Below, in pieces: positions 17,727 through 26,360 of a stretch of DNA of 60,687 bases. The position numbers and the translations under genes were made by a program. The stretch covers positions 1,340,909 to 1,401,595 of the forward strand of contig NZ_JQIU01000008.1 of assembly GCF_002379365.1 (NCBI RefSeq). Reading direction: 5' to 3'. Source of the DNA: Brachyspira sp. G79 (GTDB lineage: Bacteria > Spirochaetota > Brachyspiria > Brachyspirales > Brachyspiraceae). Position 1 is the stretch's first letter; every line of letters begins with the position of its first letter. Below the pieces are notes generated by a model. The model was not told the origin of the DNA, did not search any database, and saw nothing but the letters and a program-made list of their open reading frames with translations.

Positions 17727-17876
17727 TTATAACAGGATATTGACAAGAATAGAGAGGAGAATATTGAGAATAATATTTTTTATTGATTTATTAGAATTAT
17801 TAAAATTAATTGCAGATGAGATTTGTTTAATAAAAACAGAATCATAGGTCATACTGTAAGCAGGTGACATTTTCAT
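17727..17876 (-). CDS. Branched-chain leader peptide of the ilvBNC operon
   Basis: A 49-codon reading frame missed by length cut-offs. It has a good AGGAG (17888-17884) seven bases before ATG 17876. The last 15 residues are IILNILLSILVNILL, so 12 of 15 are Ile, Leu or Val. The Leu codons there are CTC three times, CTT, CTG and TTA, and Val is GTC, although this AT-rich genome favours TTA and GTT/GTA; slow-decoded codons are typical of attenuation leaders. A promoter at 17906-17933 precedes it. The peptide itself need have no function; ribosome stalling on these codons when charged tRNA is scarce would switch on ilvB, which starts 128 bases later. The first 30 residues are not notable. Confidence 0.78.
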   Translation of the reverse strand: MKMSPAYSMTYDSVFIKQISSAINFNNSNKSIKNIILNILLSILVNILL

Positions 17877-17905
17877 CTTCTTTCTCCTTTCGATATTTGA
17901 TACAT

Positions 17906-17933
17906 ATTATAATATTTTTGAGTAATATTGCAA
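17906..17933 (-). promoter_or_regulatory. Promoter of the ilv leader and operon
   Basis: Read leftward, TTGCAA (17933-17928), a 16-bp spacer and TATAAT (17911-17906). Transcription would begin near 17899, about 23 bases before the leader peptide start. It is divergent from the sanA promoter 45 bp away. Confidence 0.65.
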
Positions 17934-17977
17934 TACTTAAAAACAATTTTTTTATTAACTTTTAATGTTTATTATAA

Positions 17978-18005
17978 TTGACAATATAAATTATTTTAGT
18001 ATACT
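17978..18005 (+). promoter_or_regulatory. Sigma-70-type promoter of sanA
   Basis: TTGACA (17978-17983), 16-bp spacer, TATACT (18000-18005). Transcription would begin near 18012, which rules out the upstream in-frame ATG at 17965 and favours ATG 18034. Confidence 0.65.
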
Positions 18006-18033
18006 AATTCATAAAGCTAATAATGCAGGATTT

Positions 18034-18853
18034 ATGAAGATATTAAAAAACAGATACAAGAAAAAAATATTAGAAATAAAAAATAATAAATCTCTTATAA
18101 AAGAAACTGTTAAAAACAAATCTTTTTTTAATAAATTTATTAATTATATCATTTTTATATTTTTATCCGTATATAAATTTATACCTGAAATTATAATACT
18201 TTCTATTTTTTTTATATCAGCATTGTATTTATCAGTATCATTATACTCAAAAAAAATATATATACTCTTCTATAGAAAAAATACCATACAATGATGTTGC
18301 CTTAGTACTTGGCACAAGTAAATATTTATATAATGGGAAAATAAATATGTATTTCAAATTTAGAATGGATGCTGCTTATGAATTATACAAAAGCGGAAAA
18401 GTAAAGTATATACTTGTAAGCGGTGATAACAGACACAGATCCTACAATGAACCTAGACAAATGCGTCTTGATCTAATAAAATTAGGCGTAGATAAAAAAC
18501 ATATATTTCTTGATTTTGCTGGGTTTAGAACTAGAGATTCCATTATAAGAGCTAATAAAGTTTTTGAACTAACTAATTTTACTATAGTCTCTCAGCCTTT
18601 TCACAATGAAAGAGCAATACTTATAGCAAGGCAGAAAAAAATTGATGCAATAGCATATAATGCACATAATGTACGAAAACTATATAGATTAAGACAATTT
18701 CCAAGAGAAATAGGAGCTAGGGTTTTGATGTTTATTGATATTATATTAAACAGACCTCCGAAATTCTATGGAGACATTATAAAAATAGAAGAGCATGAAA
18801 ATACTATTATAAATAAAAGCAATAAACTCGATAAATCAAAAATAAAATCATAA
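18034..18853 (+). pseudogene. sanA: SanA/YdcF-family (DUF218) membrane protein, frameshifted at poly-A
   Basis: SanA-type proteins have a single membrane anchor and a DUF218 domain and affect envelope permeability (vancomycin sensitivity in E. coli). Frame 1 from ATG 18034 encodes a basic N terminus and the anchor, and stops at 18294. The domain continues in the next frame: PYNDVALVLGTSKYLYNG, KVKYILVSGDN, YNEPRQM, FLDFAGFRTRDSIIRA and QPFHNERA are classic SanA motifs. The switch falls in the A8 run at 18249-18256; seven A would restore one continuous protein of about 273 residues. The short 18347-18853 frame starting at an internal Met lacks the LVLGTSK strand and is not a natural gene. The cause is sequencing error, mutation or slippage. 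Confidence 0.85.
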
Positions 18854-18903
18854 CAAATAAATAATAAAAAAATAAAAACAATTCAATTTTTAAGGAAACA
18901 AAC

Positions 18904-20328
18904 ATGACATCTCAAATCTTAACTCAATTACTTCAGGCTTTATCTTTGCTTTCACTGCTTCTTCTTTTGGGAGTATTTTTAAGGGCTAAAGTAAAACTAT
19001 TTCAAAAACTATATCTTCCAGCCTCAGTAATAGGAGGTTTTATAGGGCTTTTAATATCTCCTGAAATATTAGGGCGATTATCAAGCATATCAATATCAGA
19101 AGAATATATAAAAACTTATTCTCTTCTTCCCGGTATCTTATCTGTTCCTATATTTGCGGCTGTACCTTTAGGAATGTTTTTAAATGAAAAGAAAAATATC
19201 AAATCTTTATATCCTACAAAAGTATTAATAGCATTTGGTATATTTCAATGTGCAAGTATGTTTCAGTCAGCTATAGGATATGCTACTAATATGTTATTTA
19301 CAAAAATAAATCCAGAAATAGGAATGTACAGAACTTTTGGATACGAACTTTCAGCTGGGTTTGCAGGAGGTCATGGACTTGCGGCCGCTACTGGAAAACT
19401 GCTTGAAGGTTTTGGAATACCTCAATGGGAAATAGCTCAGGGTGTTGCTTTAACTACCGCTACTATAGGTCTTGTAGGGGGAATGATATTCGGTATTATA
19501 TTTATAAACATAGCAGTTAGGACAAATAAAACAAGCGTTATAAAAAAAATAGTTAATGAAAATACTGAAAATATAAATAAAATAGATAAAAATATGGAAA
19601 GAGGATATAATAGTGATATAAATACCCAAGCAAGTTTAGGACGTGAGACTTTTTTAAGCAGTTCTATAGAAACTATTACTTTTCATTTGGCTATTATATT
19701 TGCAGTATGCGGTATTGCCTATGTAGTTTTAAACTTTATAAAAAAAATAGGTGTAGCTGGATTAGATGTTCTTCCAGTATGGACTTATTCTATGATAATA
19801 ATGTTTGCTTTAAATATGCTCATAAAAAAATTAAAACTTGAATGGATGGTAGATTCAAAAGTAAAGGCAAAAATAATTGGTACATTAAGCGACTTTGCTA
19901 TAGTATCTGCAATAACAAGCCTTCCTATAAAAGCTATAATACATTATATAGCTCCTATAATAGTTATGTGTATAGCGGGATTTATATTCACTTACTTAAT
20001 AGTATTTATATTTAATAATATGCTATTTAAAAATGATTATGCATTTGAAAGAGCAATAATTTCTTGGGGTACTTTAACAGGAGTATTAATAACTGGAATG
20101 ACTCTTCTAAAAATATGCGATCCAGAATATAAAAGTCCTGCTCTGACAGAGTTCTCTCTTGGGTTTTCTCTTATGTCAGTTACTGGTCTTTTAATAGTAC
20201 CTATACTTAATACTGTACTTGCTGTAGGTTCTACTTGGGATAATTTTATTACTGCTATAATAAGTTCAGCACTTTATTTAGCATTTGCATTTATAGTGTA
20301 TTTTTTTCAAAGAAAGGTAAAAGCATAA
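18904..20328 (+). CDS. gltS: Sodium/glutamate symporter family protein (GltS type)
   Basis: This is a 474-residue inner-membrane protein with about 12 hydrophobic segments. The paired GltS signatures are clear: LPASVIGGFIGLL in the first half and the re-entrant loop GFAGGHGLAAATGKLLEGFG (20 residues), with an inverted second half containing the WGTLTGVLITGMTLLKICDP segment. A hydrophilic linker of about 40 residues joins the halves. GltS uses the sodium gradient to import glutamate. The repeat end at 20341 lies just after the stop. Substrate is assigned by family only; some relatives carry other acidic solutes. Confidence 0.85.
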   Translation: MTSQILTQLLQALSLLSLLLLLGVFLRAKVKLFQKLYLPASVIGGFIGLLISPEILGRLSSISISEEYIKTYSLLPGILSVPIFAAVPLGMFLNEKKNIKSLYPTKVLIAFGIFQCASMFQSAIGYATNMLFTKINPEIGMYRTFGYELSAGFAGGHGLAAATGKLLEGFGIPQWEIAQGVALTTATIGLVGGMIFGIIFINIAVRTNKTSVIKKIVNENTENINKIDKNMERGYNSDINTQASLGRETFLSSSIETITFHLAIIFAVCGIAYVVLNFIKKIGVAGLDVLPVWTYSMIIMFALNMLIKKLKLEWMVDSKVKAKIIGTLSDFAIVSAITSLPIKAIIHYIAPIIVMCIAGFIFTYLIVFIFNNMLFKNDYAFERAIISWGTLTGVLITGMTLLKICDPEYKSPALTEFSLGFSLMSVTGLLIVPILNTVLAVGSTWDNFITAIISSALYLAFAFIVYFFQRKVKA

Positions 20329-20340
20329 AAATATATTAGA

Positions 20341-20371
20341 CTTGTTTCAAAACTAATTTTATTTATAATTG
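20341..20371. repeat. Solo end of the MITE-like element found at 8064-8275
   Basis: Bases 20341-20371 match the complement of 8241-8272 with a single one-base gap (CTTGTTTCAAAACTAATTTT and the next 11 bases). No matching second end is visible nearby, so this is a remnant. Confidence 0.7.
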
Positions 20372-20418
20372 AGATTTATATCATACATAAATAAAAAATA
20401 AAATACTATAAATATTCA

Positions 20419-22101
20419 TTATTTATTATATATATATTTTTTTCCTCTTAAAATATCTTCAGATAATATTTTTTGAGCATGATTTACTATATATGAAGTG
20501 CTGTCTTTTTTTACTTCTATTTTTTTTATGTTTCCATTATCATTAGTATAGAAAGCATTATAATATCTTATAATATTATCTATCTTATCCTTATATAAAA
20601 GCGATATTATAGAGTTAGTATAATTTGCTTTTGTATTTACTGCTACAAACATAGGGATATTTTCTGGAGGAAATCCGTTTTCTTCAAATTTATAAGCTCC
20701 GTTTGTACCATTCCATATTAACATTGGAGATACTGTATTATCATTTAAGAAATCTTCTTTTATGTTGTTATCTATAGATGAGTTTTCTATTATTGTTTTT
20801 AAATACGGGTATAAGTGATCATGTTTAAATATTATAATTGCATCAGGATATTTTTCTAATATAGTATCTTTTGTATCTATTATATCTTTAGCCGCTAATG
20901 CCGAGTTTTCCATAGTCTCTATAAGTACTGGTATATCTTTTTTACTTATTTTATCCATCAATCTTTTGTTGTTTTTATATACGTTTAAATCATTTGAAAC
21001 ATGGCTTCCAGCATGCCCCATAAATGTAAAACCTGACAAAAATATAGGCTTATCATAATTATTAGTTTTTATATAATTTTTTATATTAGTAAGTCCCAAG
21101 CTGAAAACTACTTCCTCCATTCCAATATTTGGAAGTAATGCATCAAGATAATAAGTTACTCCCGATTCTTCTAGTGCTATTGTATGATATCCGTTATCTT
21201 TCATAATATAAGGCAAAGCTGAATATATAGGAGTTTTTTGTTTTTTAGGAAATAAAGGAGAAGAAGCTATAAGACCTGATGTTCTTGCAAATAAACTTCC
21301 ATGACTGTCATTAGGTCCCACTCTTGTAGAATTGCTTGCCCATTCCCTATACTCTTTTGGAAAAGGGTCTTTATCCATAAGAGGGAGAAAATGTTCATAG
21401 TCATAAAATGATTCCATAAATATTACAAATACATCTCTTTTTTTATCGGTATCATATGGAAGTATTAAGTTTGATACATCTCTTTTATTTTGAATGTCTG
21501 TTAATAATTTCAAAGCCTCTTCAACACTTTCTTTATTGTCTCTTGCTTCTACAGACTTATCGTATGATATTCTGTAGCTTATAGTGTTGATAATGCCGTA
21601 TTTATTTGCTATATCATTATAGTCAGCATATATTGAATTAATCTTTACAGGTCTGAAAAATGATATATAAGTTACAAGAGCAACTATTATTGTCATTATG
21701 ATAGCTTTTATTATATTTGTTTTATACATTTTATAAAGTACGTATATAAAGTACAAAGCATAAGCAAGTAATAGTCCGAAATAAAGGGTTGTTGCAGTAA
21801 TGGTTATTATCTGCATATATAGCGGAAGTACCTCTATAAGAGAAGGATACATGTCTGGCATGTCAGTAAAAAATAAAGGTTTTGCTTCTATTGTCATTCC
21901 TAATGGTTCTATAGTAAAAAAAGAAAATACTGCAACTATTATAAAAAAGTATGAAATTAATTTATTTTTATTTGAAAGTATATATGATATTATTGAAAAC
22001 ACATATACATAAATTATATCTATAATGCTGAAATTCATTTTATTTACAGAGAACATTGGAAATATTAATTGAGTTATAGAATAGTACATTGCTGTTATCA
22101 A
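20419..22101 (-). CDS. LTA-synthase-like membrane sulfatase/phosphoglycerol transferase
   Basis: A 560-residue protein with about five N-terminal membrane helices and a large extracytoplasmic alkaline-phosphatase/sulfatase-fold domain of the LtaS/MdoB type. The metal site is suggested by VIFMESF (near residue 230), the DSHGSLFARTSG segment where the nucleophile Thr/Ser lies in relatives, and FKHDHLYPY for the second metal pair. Relatives transfer phosphoglycerol or phosphoethanolamine to envelope glycans or lipids. The start used here is a TTG without ribosome site, and the frame is open upstream only to a stop at 22125-22123. Restoring one T in the T6 run (22117-22122) connects it to an ATG at 22151 with GGATAA upstream, adding about 17 residues. 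Confidence 0.78.
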   Translation of the reverse strand: MITAMYYSITQLIFPMFSVNKMNFSIIDIIYVYVFSIISYILSNKNKLISYFFIIVAVFSFFTIEPLGMTIEAKPLFFTDMPDMYPSLIEVLPLYMQIITITATTLYFGLLLAYALYFIYVLYKMYKTNIIKAIIMTIIVALVTYISFFRPVKINSIYADYNDIANKYGIINTISYRISYDKSVEARDNKESVEEALKLLTDIQNKRDVSNLILPYDTDKKRDVFVIFMESFYDYEHFLPLMDKDPFPKEYREWASNSTRVGPNDSHGSLFARTSGLIASSPLFPKKQKTPIYSALPYIMKDNGYHTIALEESGVTYYLDALLPNIGMEEVVFSLGLTNIKNYIKTNNYDKPIFLSGFTFMGHAGSHVSNDLNVYKNNKRLMDKISKKDIPVLIETMENSALAAKDIIDTKDTILEKYPDAIIIFKHDHLYPYLKTIIENSSIDNNIKEDFLNDNTVSPMLIWNGTNGAYKFEENGFPPENIPMFVAVNTKANYTNSIISLLYKDKIDNIIRYYNAFYTNDNGNIKKIEVKKDSTSYIVNHAQKILSEDILRGKKYIYNK

Positions 22102-22288
22102 TATTAATGATATTATAAAAAACTATTATTTTTTAATGTATTGCTTTTCATATTATTATCCGAAGTATAAAATATATCAATGTTAAATTATACAATATAA
22201 TTTTTTTTACACAATTTATTTTTTGTTTATTTTTGCTTAATTGTTTATATTATAATATGCATATTTGTTTGAAATGTAAAAAAAATGC

Positions 22289-22317
22289 TTGAATAATATG
22301 TTAACATATGATAATAT
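22289..22317 (+). promoter_or_regulatory. Promoter with palindromic spacer upstream of surface-protein pair
   Basis: TTGAAT (22289-22294) and TAATAT (22312-22317) are 17 bp apart. The spacer contains the perfect 14-bp palindrome ATATGTTAACATAT (22296-22309), placed where a repressor would block RNA polymerase. AAAGGA precedes the ATG at 22345. Confidence 0.5.
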
Positions 22318-22344
22318 AACTTTATACTAAAAGAAAGGATAAAG

Positions 22345-23130
22345 ATGAAAGCATTAAAAATATTACTAGTATTATTTGCTTTTACTTCTGTTTCGTTTGC
22401 AAAAAGCGGATTAGAATTAGGTGTTTTTGTACCGCTCGGCATAGGTGTAGGAATTCATTATTATAATAAACCTCCTTCAACACTAAATAAAGCTCAGAGC
22501 AATACATATAATAACTATATAAGCAATAATACAATGACTTCACAGGTGGGCTTTGAAGCAGGCGTTTTGTTTCAGGCAGGATACAGACTAGAGCTTAATA
22601 GAGATATGAGTTTTAGTTTTATGGGTGAGTTTGGATACAGCAGAGATACTCTTAACTACAGAGGCAATGATATTAATACTAATTCTCTTGCTTTAAGGAT
22701 GCAGAAATATAAATACTATAATTTTGATAGTATTGTTATAGGATTACTGCCTAAATTTAATTATCAGAGATTTTCTATAGGTATAGGATTTGGTATGAAA
22801 ATTATTGTAAGCGGTACGTTTAATGATTCCAGCTATAATAAACTTTTGGGCTATTCTACAGAAACTATTAAAATGATTGATACGAAAAATTATAAAAATT
22901 ATTTTTCTTCTAATATAATACCATATTTAAAAATAACACTTGATTATGCAGTATATACATCTGCTAAATTTGATTTTGTTGTAGGAGCATATTTAGGATA
23001 TGACTTTGCTTTAAAATATCCTAATAATGTGGGAAAGATCAATAATACTCAGGTAGATGTCCCTATAGGAAATATGTCTAGTGTTGATTTAGGAATTCAG
23101 ATAGGCACTAAAATAAGACCTATGAATTAA
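22345..23130 (+). CDS. Putative outer-membrane beta-barrel surface protein
   Basis: A 261-residue protein with a cleavable Sec signal (cut after SFA). The mature part begins KSGLELGVFVPLGIGVGIHY, then alternates hydrophobic strands and polar, Tyr/Asn-rich loops. It ends in a strand with conserved spacing, as in small spirochaete outer-membrane barrels. It shares its opening (KSG-E-G-FVPLG-G-GI) and layout with the next gene, so the two are tandem paralogues with divergent loops, which suggests surface-exposed variable regions. No enzymatic motif is seen. Its promoter has a palindromic spacer. Confidence 0.65.
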   Translation: MKALKILLVLFAFTSVSFAKSGLELGVFVPLGIGVGIHYYNKPPSTLNKAQSNTYNNYISNNTMTSQVGFEAGVLFQAGYRLELNRDMSFSFMGEFGYSRDTLNYRGNDINTNSLALRMQKYKYYNFDSIVIGLLPKFNYQRFSIGIGFGMKIIVSGTFNDSSYNKLLGYSTETIKMIDTKNYKNYFSSNIIPYLKITLDYAVYTSAKFDFVVGAYLGYDFALKYPNNVGKINNTQVDVPIGNMSSVDLGIQIGTKIRPMN

Positions 23131-23178
23131 TTTTTAAGTAAAAAAGGATATAAGTAAAAAATAATAACAGAGAAAATT

Positions 23179-23952
23179 ATGAAAAGATTATTTTATATAT
23201 TGATAATAGTATTACTATTTGCAGGAAGCAGTCTTTTTGCTAAAAGCGGTATAGAGATAGGTATATTTGTACCTTTAGGAATGGGAATAGGTATAAATAG
23301 CTATTCTCTTACTAATAAAAAAGCAACTAAGCAGCAGACAAATGATTTTGAGGCAGCTGTAAAACAAGCCAACAGACATTCGGGTGTAGGTTTTGATGCA
23401 GGAGCTTTATTTCATATAGGCTACAGGTTTGAAATAAACAAAGATATGAGTGTCAGTGTCCTCGGGGAATTGGGATATTCTCATGATGAATTTGTTTTTT
23501 ATAGAAAAAGTACTGATAAAAACTATAAAAATACATACACATATATGTTTGAGAGTTTGGCTATTGGAATATATCCTAAATTTAATTGGAAGAAGTTTTC
23601 ATTTGGATTAAATGTGGGCATGAAAATTCCTTTATATGCAAAATCAATGTCAGCGTATACCGATTATAAAGCAGAAACTATAGATAGAAATATAGAACAT
23701 TATAATGTTTCTCAGATGAAAGAAGTATTTAATGTTCCTTTAATGGCTTATTTGAGATTTTCAGTAGATTATTCTATTTATACAGATAAAAAATTTGCTC
23801 TAGTACTTGGAGGATATATAGGCGGAAATTTTGGCATGTCATTAAAAAGTCCTTTAATTAATAATCAAACTATTGCTAAAATGACTAAACAGACTATATC
23901 TAGTTTTGATATAGGTTTTCAAGTAGGAGTGAAAATACTCCCTAACAATTAA
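23179..23952 (+). CDS. Putative outer-membrane beta-barrel surface protein (paralogue of 22345-23130)
   Basis: A 257-residue paralogue of the preceding protein. The signal peptide ends at SLFA, and the mature sequence opens KSGIEIGIFVPLGMGIGI. Strands around FDAGALFHIGYRFEINKDMS and FGLNVGMKI align with FEAGVLFQAGYRLELNRDMS and IGIGFGMKI of its neighbour, while the loops differ. It is 48 bp downstream and probably co-transcribed with it and with the lipoprotein genes that follow 16 bp later. Confidence 0.65.
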   Translation: MKRLFYILIIVLLFAGSSLFAKSGIEIGIFVPLGMGIGINSYSLTNKKATKQQTNDFEAAVKQANRHSGVGFDAGALFHIGYRFEINKDMSVSVLGELGYSHDEFVFYRKSTDKNYKNTYTYMFESLAIGIYPKFNWKKFSFGLNVGMKIPLYAKSMSAYTDYKAETIDRNIEHYNVSQMKEVFNVPLMAYLRFSVDYSIYTDKKFALVLGGYIGGNFGMSLKSPLINNQTIAKMTKQTISSFDIGFQVGVKILPNN

Positions 23953-23968
23953 TTTTAAGGAGAAATAT

Positions 23969-24769
23969 ATGATAAAAAAATTATTTGTTTTTATTTTATT
24001 AATATCAGTATTAAGCTGTACTAACAATGCATTAAAACCAGATGATTTCAGTAAGGAAACTATAGATAAGAAATATCCTTACTGGCAGGTAGGAGTATCA
24101 CGTTTTGAGATTGCAAGTTCTGAGAAAACATATACTACAATAACAGTTGAAGAAAAACGTTTTATATTATTATGTATGGCATATATGAGATTAGTTGTCA
24201 ATACTGAAGAGTTTGTAGAAGAGATATATAAAAATAAAGATCAGCTTAGATCTTCGGTAACAGATCAGTTTGCAGCAAGTGCTTATAAAATAAAACAAGA
24301 TGAATTATATGATCCAGACAGGCTTATAGAAATAATAAGAACTCTTAAATATGATTTTTTATATAGAAAATCAAATTCTAATCCTGCAGGTGCAAGCGGT
24401 GCTGTTGGAGATATAAGATATGTACGTTACGGATATACTACAGTAAAAACTGGTGATTTTGTACAGTTTGTAAATGCCAACTGGATATCTTGGTCAACTT
24501 GGCCGGGCGGAAATACCATAGGAGGCTTTGCAAGTACGGCAGCATTGCTTTTTCATGAACATATGCATAATATAGGCTTTCAGCATGTTGGAAAAAATCA
24601 GGTTCCATATGTACTTCAGGGTATAGTGCAGAATATTTTAAATAGAATATTGGCTGGAGATTTGAAAGATAAATATGCTAAACAATTAGATGAGCTTACT
24701 GCTTACTACTATACAGCATATAAAGATTTATTAACAGAAGACAGTGTTTTTGACCCTAATTTGAAATAG
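23969..24769 (+). CDS. Lipoprotein with metzincin-type zinc motif
   Basis: The protein has 266 residues with a lipoprotein signal (lipobox VLS-Cys17). Residues 196-206 read HEHMHNIGFQH, an exact HExxHxxGxxH motif as in metzincin zinc proteases (His196, His200, His206; Glu197 as general base). The helix before it (ASTAALLF) is hydrophobic, as expected for an active-site helix. No Met-turn is obvious afterwards; a VPYVL segment lies nine residues on and may take its place. The N-terminal 130 residues match no family I recognise. It would be a lipid-anchored, probably surface or periplasmic, metalloprotease. It is followed by a duplicate. Confidence 0.72.
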   Translation: MIKKLFVFILLISVLSCTNNALKPDDFSKETIDKKYPYWQVGVSRFEIASSEKTYTTITVEEKRFILLCMAYMRLVVNTEEFVEEIYKNKDQLRSSVTDQFAASAYKIKQDELYDPDRLIEIIRTLKYDFLYRKSNSNPAGASGAVGDIRYVRYGYTTVKTGDFVQFVNANWISWSTWPGGNTIGGFASTAALLFHEHMHNIGFQHVGKNQVPYVLQGIVQNILNRILAGDLKDKYAKQLDELTAYYYTAYKDLLTEDSVFDPNLK

Positions 24770-24777
24770 GAGAATAT

Positions 24778-25622
24778 ATGATAAAAAAATTATTTGTATT
24801 TAGTTTAGTGTTATTATCTGTTTTAGGGTGTACTAATAGTGCATTAAAACCAGATGATTTTAGTAAAGAAACTATTGATAAAAAATATCCTTACTGGCAG
24901 GTAGGTATAGATCGTTTTGAAATAGACAGCAGATTGACAAAATATACTACTATTACAGTAGATGAAAAAAATATATGTTAATATGTATGGCACTTATTAG
25001 ACTGGCAGTTAATACTGAAGAGTTTGTAAACGGTGTAAATGCAAAAAAGAATGAATTAGGCTCTTCTGTAAATGACAGCTATGACGGGCATGTATTAAAA
25101 ATAGGAGATAAATATGATGCCCAAAAAGTTATAGACTGTGTTCGTTCTCTTAAATACGATTTTGTATACAGAAAAATGAATACTGCAGCAGGTGCTGGTA
25201 CAGGTGAAATGGGAAAATCAAGATATTTACGTTATGGACTTCAGCCAGAAAGTCAAATACCTACAGGCGGATGGGTAGGATTTAGTAGCGGCAAATGGGG
25301 CAGTTTAGACGATCCTTTGTATGGCGACTATTATACATATATGAAGAGTCAGGAATATGCAAATGTAGCAGCTTTAATGTTTCATGAGCATATGCATAAT
25401 ATAGGTTTTCATCATGTAGGACAATATGCTGTTCCTTATACTCTTGATGGTGTAGTAAGAGATATTTTGAATAGAATCTTATGGAAAGATGCAATAAACG
25501 GGACTACGCCAAATTTAAAAAATAAATATAAAAAACAGATTGATGAACTTATCGCTTATTATCTTACAGAATATAAAGATTTATTAAATGAAGATACTAT
25601 TTTTGATCCTAATATAAAATAA
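24778..25622 (+). pseudogene. Second metzincin-type lipoprotein, frameshifted
   Basis: Tandem paralogue of 23969-24769. The first frame (24778-24981) gives the lipoprotein signal and the shared ALKPDDFSKETIDKKYPYWQ segment, then stops after DEKNIC. The second frame (to 25622) resumes at the equivalent point (LICMALIRLAVNTEEF versus LLCMAYMRLVVNTEEF). Adding one A to the A7 run at 24965-24971 restores a continuous protein of about 281 residues. The zinc motif is intact as HEHMHNIGFHH. The ribosome site AGGAG overlaps the stop of the upstream copy, so they share one transcript. Whether the break is real or an error cannot be told from sequence alone. Confidence 0.85.
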
Positions 25623-25641
25623 TTAAATATTTATAAAAAAT

Positions 25642-25675
25642 AAAGGACTTATGATTATTCCATAAGTCCTTTTTA
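25642..25675. terminator. Bidirectional rho-independent terminator
   Basis: AAAGGACTTATG (25642-25653) pairs with CATAAGTCCTTT (25661-25672), with T-runs on both strands. It separates convergent genes. Confidence 0.9.
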
Positions 25676-25695
25676 ATTATTTAATATTTAAACTA

Positions 25696-26134
25696 TTAGT
25701 CTAATTTATCACCTACTATTTGTCCATTATTATTAACATAAACTTCTCTGTTATTTCCTAATTTTAATTTGTAGCTTAAATATTCTTTGCTTATTTCTAG
25801 CACTGCAACACCTTGATATTTTCCTTCAACAGCTTTCATTATATTTGCAGGTATGAATTTTGTAGGCAAAGGAGTGCGTTCAGAAGTTACATCAGTCCAG
25901 TCGCCATTTCTATCAAAATCGATTTCTACTCCGCTTTGAAGTTCTGCCTTAAAACTGTTTCTGTCTTGTTCTGCATATACTATAGCGTCATTTGCAAAGT
26001 TAGCAGCTATGAAATCCTGAGCCTTTTTTTGGAAGCTGATTGGCTTGTATAGGCATGTCAGCAGCAAATACACTCGCTATTGATAACATCATCACAGATG
26101 CTAGTAAAATAATTTGTTTTAATTTTCTTTTCAT
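25696..26134 (-). pseudogene. PepSY-like periplasmic protein, frameshifted
   Basis: Paralogue of 26361-26798. From ATG 26134 (AGGAG upstream at 26148-26144) a signal peptide ending VFAADMPIQANQLPKK is encoded, then the frame is lost. The remainder, from KKAQDFIAANF to the stop at 25696, continues in another frame and aligns residue by residue with the neighbour. The junction is next to the A7 run at 26024-26030, where this gene has GG and the paralogue a single G. PepSY-like (PF11396-type) proteins are small secreted proteins with FKAELQSG-E-DFDRNGDW repeats, of uncertain role. A good promoter lies at 26174-26202. Confidence 0.85.
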
Positions 26135-26173
26135 AAAAAATCGCTCCTTTTTTTATTTTTTTATTATAACTAC

Positions 26174-26202
26174 AGTATAGTAAAAAAACAGATTTTTGTC
26201 AA
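26174..26202 (-). promoter_or_regulatory. Consensus promoter of the 25696-26134 gene
   Basis: Read leftward, TTGACA (26202-26197), 17-bp spacer, TATACT (26179-26174), 40 bp before the ATG at 26134. Confidence 0.75.
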
Positions 26203-26310
26203 TATTTTTTACATTAAAATCAATAAAAATTTACTTTTTTATATGAAAAGTAAATAAAAGGTAAATAAATATACTATTAAGTAAATATTTATGTATGTAT
26301 TTTTGCAATA

Positions 26311-26334
26311 AAAAAACTGGTATAAAAATACCAG
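26311..26334 (-). terminator. Rho-independent terminator of the 26361-26798 gene
   Basis: CTGGTAT (26317-26323) and ATACCAG (26328-26334) form a tight hairpin; leftward it is followed by a run of T residues (complement of 26311-26316). Confidence 0.85.
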
Positions 26335-26360
26335 CTTTTATTATTTTTTAGTAAAATGTA

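Noticed and set aside
17599-17940. T-box or other tRNA-sensing riboswitch upstream of ilvB
   Set aside because: I saw no T-box consensus and no strong antiterminator/terminator pair; the leader peptide explains the region better.
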